Shown here in pieces: positions 60,139 to 64,000 of a stretch of DNA of 64,000 bases. Position 1 is the stretch's first letter. Every line of letters begins with the position of its first letter. The notes beneath the pieces were generated by a model. The model worked only from the letters and a program-made list of their open reading frames with translations. It was not told where the DNA came from and ran no database searches. The DNA is from Shinella yambaruensis (GTDB lineage: Bacteria; Pseudomonadota; Alphaproteobacteria; Rhizobiales; Rhizobiaceae): the NCBI RefSeq assembly GCF_022899355.1, contig NZ_JALJCK010000002.1:124001-188000 (forward strand). The letters are read 5' to 3'. A program made the position numbers and the translations under genes.

Positions 60139-61245
60139 TCAGGTCAGCGTCACGTCGGCGCTGGCATCATCGGGGAGAAGGGTGAGGTCGGTGGGCAGGA
60201 AGGCGATGTCGACGGTATCGCCGATGGCAAAATCGGCCGCGCCGAGGGGGCTGCGCACCACGGCGACCGTTCCGTCCGCCAGCCGCACCTCGTATTTCGA
60301 GCCGGAGCCGAGATAGATCGCCTCGGTGACCGTGCCGGAAAGGCGGTTTTCGCCCGTCACGGCGTCCGCGCCGGCGCGCTTCAGCCCCACGCGCTCGGGC
60401 CGGAGCAGGATGACCGGGCGGGCCTCGCCGGGAAGGCGGCCCTGGGCGAAGATCCTCTGGCCGCCGATGATCATCGTCGTGCCGTCGCCGGTGGTTTCGG
60501 CCATGCCGCGCAGGACGGTGGATTCGCCGATGAAGCGGCCGACGAAGAGCGTCGCGGGATGATCGTAGAGTTCGCGGCCCGTGCCGATCTGCTCGATGCG
60601 CCCGCCGTTGAAGACGGCGATGCGGTCGGAGAGGACGAGCGCCTCTTCCTGGTCGTGGGTGACGTAGACGAAGGTGGTGCCGAGTTCGCGGTGGATGCGC
60701 TTGATTTCGAGTTGCAGCCATTCGCGCAGCTTCTTGTCGAGCGCGCCGAGCGGTTCGTCCATCAGGAGCAGCGGCGGATCGAAGACGAGGGCGCGGGCGA
60801 GCGCCACGCGCTGCTGCTGGCCGCCGGAGAGTTCGTTCGGGTAGCGATGGGCGAAATCGGCCATCTTCACCATGTCGAGGGCGCGTTTCACCCGGCGGTC
60901 GCGTTCCTCGCCCCTTATGCCGCGCAGCGTCAGCGGATAGGCGACGTTCCTGCCGACCGTCATGTGCGGGAAGAGGGCGTAGTGCTGGAAGACGACGCCG
61001 ATGTTGCGCTTGTGCGACGGCAGGCCGGTGACGCTTTTTCCGCCGATCTCAAGCGTGCCGGAGCTGATGTCGGTGAAGCCCGCAATGAGGTTCAGCGTCG
61101 TCGTCTTGCCGGAGCCGGAGGGGCCGAGCAGCGTCATGAATTCGCCGGGGCGGATATGGAGGTCGATGTCGTTGAGGGCGGTGAACGCGCCGTAGCGTTT
61201 CGATGCCTTGCGGATTTCGATGGCGGCGCCAGCGGATGCGGTCAT
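60139..61245 (-). CDS. potA: Spermidine/putrescine-type ABC transporter ATP-binding protein (PotA-like)
   Basis: 368 residues: Walker A GPSGSGKTT, Q-loop FQHYALFPHMTV, signature LSGGQQQRVALARAL, Walker B LLMDEPLGALD, switch VTHDQEEAL, and a C-terminal TOBE domain (about 285-360; LLRPERVGL). Separated by 3 bp from the permease upstream. Energises the second polyamine-type importer of the window. Confidence 0.94.
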   Translation of the reverse strand: MTASAGAAIEIRKASKRYGAFTALNDIDLHIRPGEFMTLLGPSGSGKTTTLNLIAGFTDISSGTLEIGGKSVTGLPSHKRNIGVVFQHYALFPHMTVGRNVAYPLTLRGIRGEERDRRVKRALDMVKMADFAHRYPNELSGGQQQRVALARALVFDPPLLLMDEPLGALDKKLREWLQLEIKRIHRELGTTFVYVTHDQEEALVLSDRIAVFNGGRIEQIGTGRELYDHPATLFVGRFIGESTVLRGMAETTGDGTTMIIGGQRIFAQGRLPGEARPVILLRPERVGLKRAGADAVTGENRLSGTVTEAIYLGSGSKYEVRLADGTVAVVRSPLGAADFAIGDTVDIAFLPTDLTLLPDDASADVTLT

Positions 61246-61248
61246 GGG

Positions 61249-62034
61249 TCAGGTCCTTGCGCGGCGCATGCCGAGAAGCAGGCCGGCGATGATGATGAGC
61301 GAGGTCGCGAGGAAGAGCAGCGTGCCGACGGCCGCGACGGTCGGGTCGGCGTCGCGGGTGATCGAGGTGTAGATCTGCACCGGCAGCGTCTTGAGATAGG
61401 GGCTGGTGATGAACAGCGCGACGATGATCTCGTCGAACGAGGTGATGAAGGCGAAGAGTGCGCCGGAGAGGATGCCGGGCAGGATGAGCGGCAGCGTCAC
61501 GGTGCGGAAGACGGTCAGCCGGCCGGCGCCGAGGCTGGCGGCGGCGGTTTCGAGCCGCCGGTCGAAGACTTCGAGGCTTGCCTGCACGGCGATCAGCACG
61601 AAGGGAATGGCGAGCATGGTGTGCGCCAGCACGAAGCCGGTGACCGTGCCCACCAGATGCGTATCGAGGTAGACCGCGTAGATGCCGATCGCCAGCACCA
61701 CGCCCGGCACGACCATCGGCGTGATGAGGAGGGCGCGCAGCAGGCCGCCGGTGCGCGCCGCCGCGCGGGAGACGCCGAAGGCGGCGAGCGTGCCGACCAC
61801 CGTCGCCACCACCGCGACGATCAGCGCGATGATCAGCGAATTGGAAAAGCTCGTCGTCCAGTCCGGATTGCGGAAGAAGTTGTCGTACCATTGCCAGGAG
61901 AAGCCGACCGGCGGGAAGGCGAGCGACTTGTTGCCGTTGAACGACATCGGGATGACGACGAGCGTCGGCGCCAGGAGCAGCACCGCGACGAGCAGGCAGA
62001 ACAGGCCGAGGAGGACGCGGGGGAAGGAGGGCAT
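61249..62034 (-). CDS. potC: Spermidine/putrescine-type ABC transporter permease (PotC-like)
   Basis: 261 residues, six membrane helices, with LETAAASLGAGRLTVFRTVTLPLILPG as the coupling loop and ITSFDEIIVALFITSPYLKTLP following, as in PotC. It starts 4 bp after the PotB-like gene and ends 3 bp before potA. Confidence 0.93.
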   Translation of the reverse strand: MPSFPRVLLGLFCLLVAVLLLAPTLVVIPMSFNGNKSLAFPPVGFSWQWYDNFFRNPDWTTSFSNSLIIALIVAVVATVVGTLAAFGVSRAAARTGGLLRALLITPMVVPGVVLAIGIYAVYLDTHLVGTVTGFVLAHTMLAIPFVLIAVQASLEVFDRRLETAAASLGAGRLTVFRTVTLPLILPGILSGALFAFITSFDEIIVALFITSPYLKTLPVQIYTSITRDADPTVAAVGTLLFLATSLIIIAGLLLGMRRART

Positions 62035-62038
62035 CGGC

Positions 62039-62896
62039 TCACGCCTCCCTGCGGGTCGAGGAATGGTTCTGGCGCATCAGCGGGGCGGCGATGGCGAGAA
62101 GCACGAAGGTGGTGACGAGGAGGACGACGCCCATCGCGCCGCCGCGCCCCCAGTTGAGCAGGCTCAGCACCTGGTTCTGCACCAGCGAGGAGAGCAGGAT
62201 GCTGCGCGGGCCGCCGAGAAGGGCCGGCGTGATGTAGAAGCCGAGCGACAGGATGAAGACGATGATCGCGCCGGCATAGACGCCGGGCAGCGACAGCGGA
62301 ACGTAGATCTGCAGGAAGGCTTTCCAGGGTTTCGCGCCGAGGCTGCGGGCGGCCTGGAGCAGGCGCGTGTCGATGCCCTTCATCACGGAATAGATCGGCA
62401 GGATCATGAAGGGCAGCAGCACCTGCGTCATGCCGATGACGACGCCGGGAAGCGTGCGGATCAGCTTGACCGGGGGGAGGCCGAGGCCGCGGAGGAACGA
62501 GTTGATAACGCCGGAATCCTGCAGCAGGATGACCCAGGCGAGCGTGCGCACCACGCCGCTCAGCCAGAAGGGCACGAGAACGCAAAGGATGAGCGCCAGC
62601 CGCAGGTTCCTGCCGACGATGGTCATGGCATAGGCGTAGGGGTAGGCGCAGATGAGCGAGACGAGCGTCACCCAGGCGGCGACGACGAAGGTGCGTTGCA
62701 GGACGGTGCGGTTTACCGCGGACTGGAAGAACCAGACGTAGTTGTCGAGGCCGGGGGCGGGATCGGTGAAGCTGCGCACCACGACGATCGCCAGCGGATA
62801 GGCAAGCGCGAGGAGCAGCACCAGCACGGCGGGGGCGGCGAGCCAAACCGCACCGCGAGGTCGCCATCGCGTGAGGAGAGCGGGCCTGTCAGGCAT
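62039..62896 (-). CDS. potB: Spermidine/putrescine-type ABC transporter permease (PotB-like)
   Basis: 285 residues with six membrane helices and the loop LQAARSLGAKPWKAFLQIYVPLSLPGV. PFWLSGVVRTLAWVILLQDSGVIN is typical of PotB. Start at 62896 (MPDRPALL); the frame extends to 63076 but would run into the RIME-like repeat. It follows the binding-protein gene after 334 bp that hold the repeat. Confidence 0.92.
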   Translation of the reverse strand: MPDRPALLTRWRPRGAVWLAAPAVLVLLLALAYPLAIVVVRSFTDPAPGLDNYVWFFQSAVNRTVLQRTFVVAAWVTLVSLICAYPYAYAMTIVGRNLRLALILCVLVPFWLSGVVRTLAWVILLQDSGVINSFLRGLGLPPVKLIRTLPGVVIGMTQVLLPFMILPIYSVMKGIDTRLLQAARSLGAKPWKAFLQIYVPLSLPGVYAGAIIVFILSLGFYITPALLGGPRSILLSSLVQNQVLSLLNWGRGGAMGVVLLVTTFVLLAIAAPLMRQNHSSTRREA

Positions 62897-62945
62897 GTCG
62901 GTCACGGTCGTCTCCTGTGGTTCGGTTGGGTTCTGGCATTTGCGC

Positions 62946-63153
62946 AGGGCGTCGCATTTGGAATTCGCCGTTGCCACGTTCCCTTCTCCCCCGCGGGGAG
63001 AAGGTGCCGGCAGGCGGATGAGGGGGAGGTCGAAGGCGCAAAAGATCGAAATGATCCATCCGCACAACCCCCTCATCCGACCCTTCGGGCCACCTTCTCC
63101 CCGCGGGGGAGAAGGGAGAAACGGCGACGTCGAATTTCATATGCGGTTGCCCT
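62946..63153. repeat. RIME-like mosaic palindromic repeat, copy B
   Basis: The whole element is a long imperfect inverted repeat: the left end (AGGGCGTCGCATTTGGAATT) is mirrored by the right end (AATTTCATATGCGGTTGCCCT), and CCCTTCTCCCCCGCGGGGAG is mirrored by CTCCCCGCGGGGGAGAAGGG. Inner GGCGGATGAGGGGG pairs with CCCCCTCATCCG. The order of blocks matches copy A at 23959-24134. It lies between the binding-protein and potB genes and would form a large hairpin in the operon RNA. Confidence 0.85.
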
Positions 63154-63230
63154 AGCCTCCGGCGGGAGACCAGAGGGGAAAGGGACAGGAAGGCGACGTC
63201 TTGCCTTCCTTCCCCCTTTCGGAAGACGCC

Positions 63231-64000
63231 TCAATTGCCGGAAAGCAGCGCGTTCCACTTCTCGGCGGCGAGGTCGAAATTCTTCACCCAGAACGGGATG
63301 TTCTGCTGGTAGCCCTGCGCAATGCGCTCGGGCGTCGAGGTGAGGAACGACGCGGTGATCTCGTCGACCTGCGGTTTGGCGTCCATGTGGATCGGCGTGT
63401 AGGAGGTCTTTTCGGTCAGGATCTCCTGCGAACGCTGGCCGAGATAGGCGTTGAGCAGCGCATAGGCCGCATCCGTGTCCTTGACGCCGACCGGGATGGT
63501 CATCTGGTCCATGACGACCAGCCAGTCCTGCCAGACGGGGGTATAGGCCGCGCCGTTCTTCGCGGCGGTCATCGCGCGGCCGGTCCACATCATGATCATG
63601 TCGGCCTCGCCGGATTCGGCGAGCTGCTGGGATTCGGCGCCGGTCTTCCAGTAGATCGTGTCGGGGCCGAGGTCGCGCAGCTTCTGGATGCCCTTCTCGA
63701 TGTCGTCCGGCGTCATCGCCTTCGGGTCGCCGCCCGTCGCCCTGAAGGCCTGCTCGATCAGGCCGCCGGTCGGATCGCCGCTGCCGTCGATGGCGCGCGA
63801 GCCCGGGAATTTCTCCGTATCGAAGAAGTCCACCCAGTTCTGCGGCGGATTGTCCTTGTAGGTCTCGGTCTTGTACATGAAGATGACGCCATAGTTCATC
63901 GCCGGAACCGAGCACTCGCCGACCTGTCCGGGCGGGATCTTCGAGACGTCGAGCTTGGAGAAGTCGAGCTTCTGGAACAGCGTGCCGCAATGGACGTAGG
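63231..64000 (-). CDS. potD: Spermidine/putrescine-type ABC transporter substrate-binding protein (5' end outside window)
   Basis: The frame is open to the right edge (about 256 residues seen, stop at 63231), so the start and signal peptide lie beyond 64000. The visible part has VGECSVPAMNYGVIFMYKTE, NWVDFFDTEKFPGSRAI, ADMIMMWTGRAMTAAKNGA and VGVKDTDAAYALLNAYLG, as in PotD/PotF-type binding proteins. First gene of the leftward pot operon, followed by potB, potC, potA and the PuuB-like oxidase. Confidence 0.9.
   Translation of the reverse strand, partial: YVHCGTLFQKLDFSKLDVSKIPPGQVGECSVPAMNYGVIFMYKTETYKDNPPQNWVDFFDTEKFPGSRAIDGSGDPTGGLIEQAFRATGGDPKAMTPDDIEKGIQKLRDLGPDTIYWKTGAESQQLAESGEADMIMMWTGRAMTAAKNGAAYTPVWQDWLVVMDQMTIPVGVKDTDAAYALLNAYLGQRSQEILTEKTSYTPIHMDAKPQVDEITASFLTSTPERIAQGYQQNIPFWVKNFDLAAEKWNALLSGN

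Noticed and set aside
58471-62115. A 1214-codon open frame on the + strand
   Set aside because: It covers five well-supported genes on the minus strand and is Arg/Ala/Gly/Asp-rich; it is a shadow frame caused by high third-position GC.
1-64000. tRNA or rRNA genes, CRISPR arrays, transposases, integrases or phage genes
   Set aside because: Looked for on both strands and not seen; the repeats present are palindromic intergenic elements without spacers or coding capacity.

Overview
This 64 kb window comes from a GC-rich alphaproteobacterium, most likely a member of the Rhizobiaceae (Rhizobium, Ensifer, Shinella or Agrobacterium type). The evidence is a complete repABC replication and partition locus at 40.4-44.2 kb with its antisense RNA, long mosaic palindromic intergenic repeats of the rhizobial RIME type, other palindromic intergenic repeats, a CueR/HmrR copper locus, and rhizobial-style operon content. 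repABC means the window lies on a secondary replicon (plasmid or chromid), not on the main dnaA-driven chromosome. I cannot name the genus from sequence alone. No rRNA, tRNA, CRISPR, IS transposase or phage gene was seen.

Layout. 0-1.9 kb: end of a LysR regulator and a class I/II aminotransferase. 1.9-5.2 kb: copper efflux (CopZ-like chaperone, CopA ATPase, CueR/HmrR) with two CueR-type promoters. 5.2-6.3 kb: a VapBC toxin-antitoxin pair and an NTF2-like protein. 6.3-13.2 kb: a TetR regulator divergent from a polyamine-type ABC importer operon that also encodes a metallo-beta-lactamase-fold hydrolase and an aldehyde dehydrogenase. 13.5-17.3 kb: two EamA/DMT transporters around a sugar-acid dehydratase. 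17.3-22.6 kb: an Lrp regulator divergent from a branched-chain 2-oxoacid dehydrogenase operon with a fused E1 alpha-beta chain, E2 and E3. 22.8-28.1 kb: organosulfur region (diverged SfnB-like flavoenzyme, Rrf2 regulator, taurine/sulfonate-type importer). 28.2-30.8 kb: methionine importer MetNIQ. 31.0-34.9 kb: a MerR-XRE-cupin regulator divergent from gabT-gabD, with a tandem palindromic operator between them.

35.0-35.6 kb: second VapBC pair. 35.7-39.9 kb: homogentisate pathway (hmgA, fumarylacetoacetase, maleylacetoacetate isomerase) with a divergent MarR regulator and an oppositely oriented DUF2585 membrane protein lodged inside the gene set. 40.0-44.6 kb: a WGR-domain protein, repA-repB-ctRNA-repC with putative oriV inside repC, and a small DUF6074-like protein. 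44.6-45.8 kb: LysE exporter and a UPF0303 protein. 45.9-52.4 kb: a DctB/DctD-type two-component system in front of a TctCBA tricarboxylate transporter. 52.5-55.8 kb: AraC regulator and TonB-dependent siderophore receptor. 55.9-58.7 kb: luciferase-like monooxygenase, ribbon-helix-helix protein, DJ-1/PfpI protein, cupin. 58.7-64 kb: gamma-glutamylputrescine-oxidase-like flavoprotein and a second polyamine ABC importer, cut by the right edge.

Overall the window is a catabolic and transport-rich secondary-replicon backbone: most operons pair an importer with its degradative enzymes and a divergent local regulator. The points most worth a second look are the three-domain regulator with its duplicated operator, the interrupted homogentisate gene set, the replication-control RNA, the fused E1 enzyme, and the altered GAFTGA loop in the DctD-like activator.
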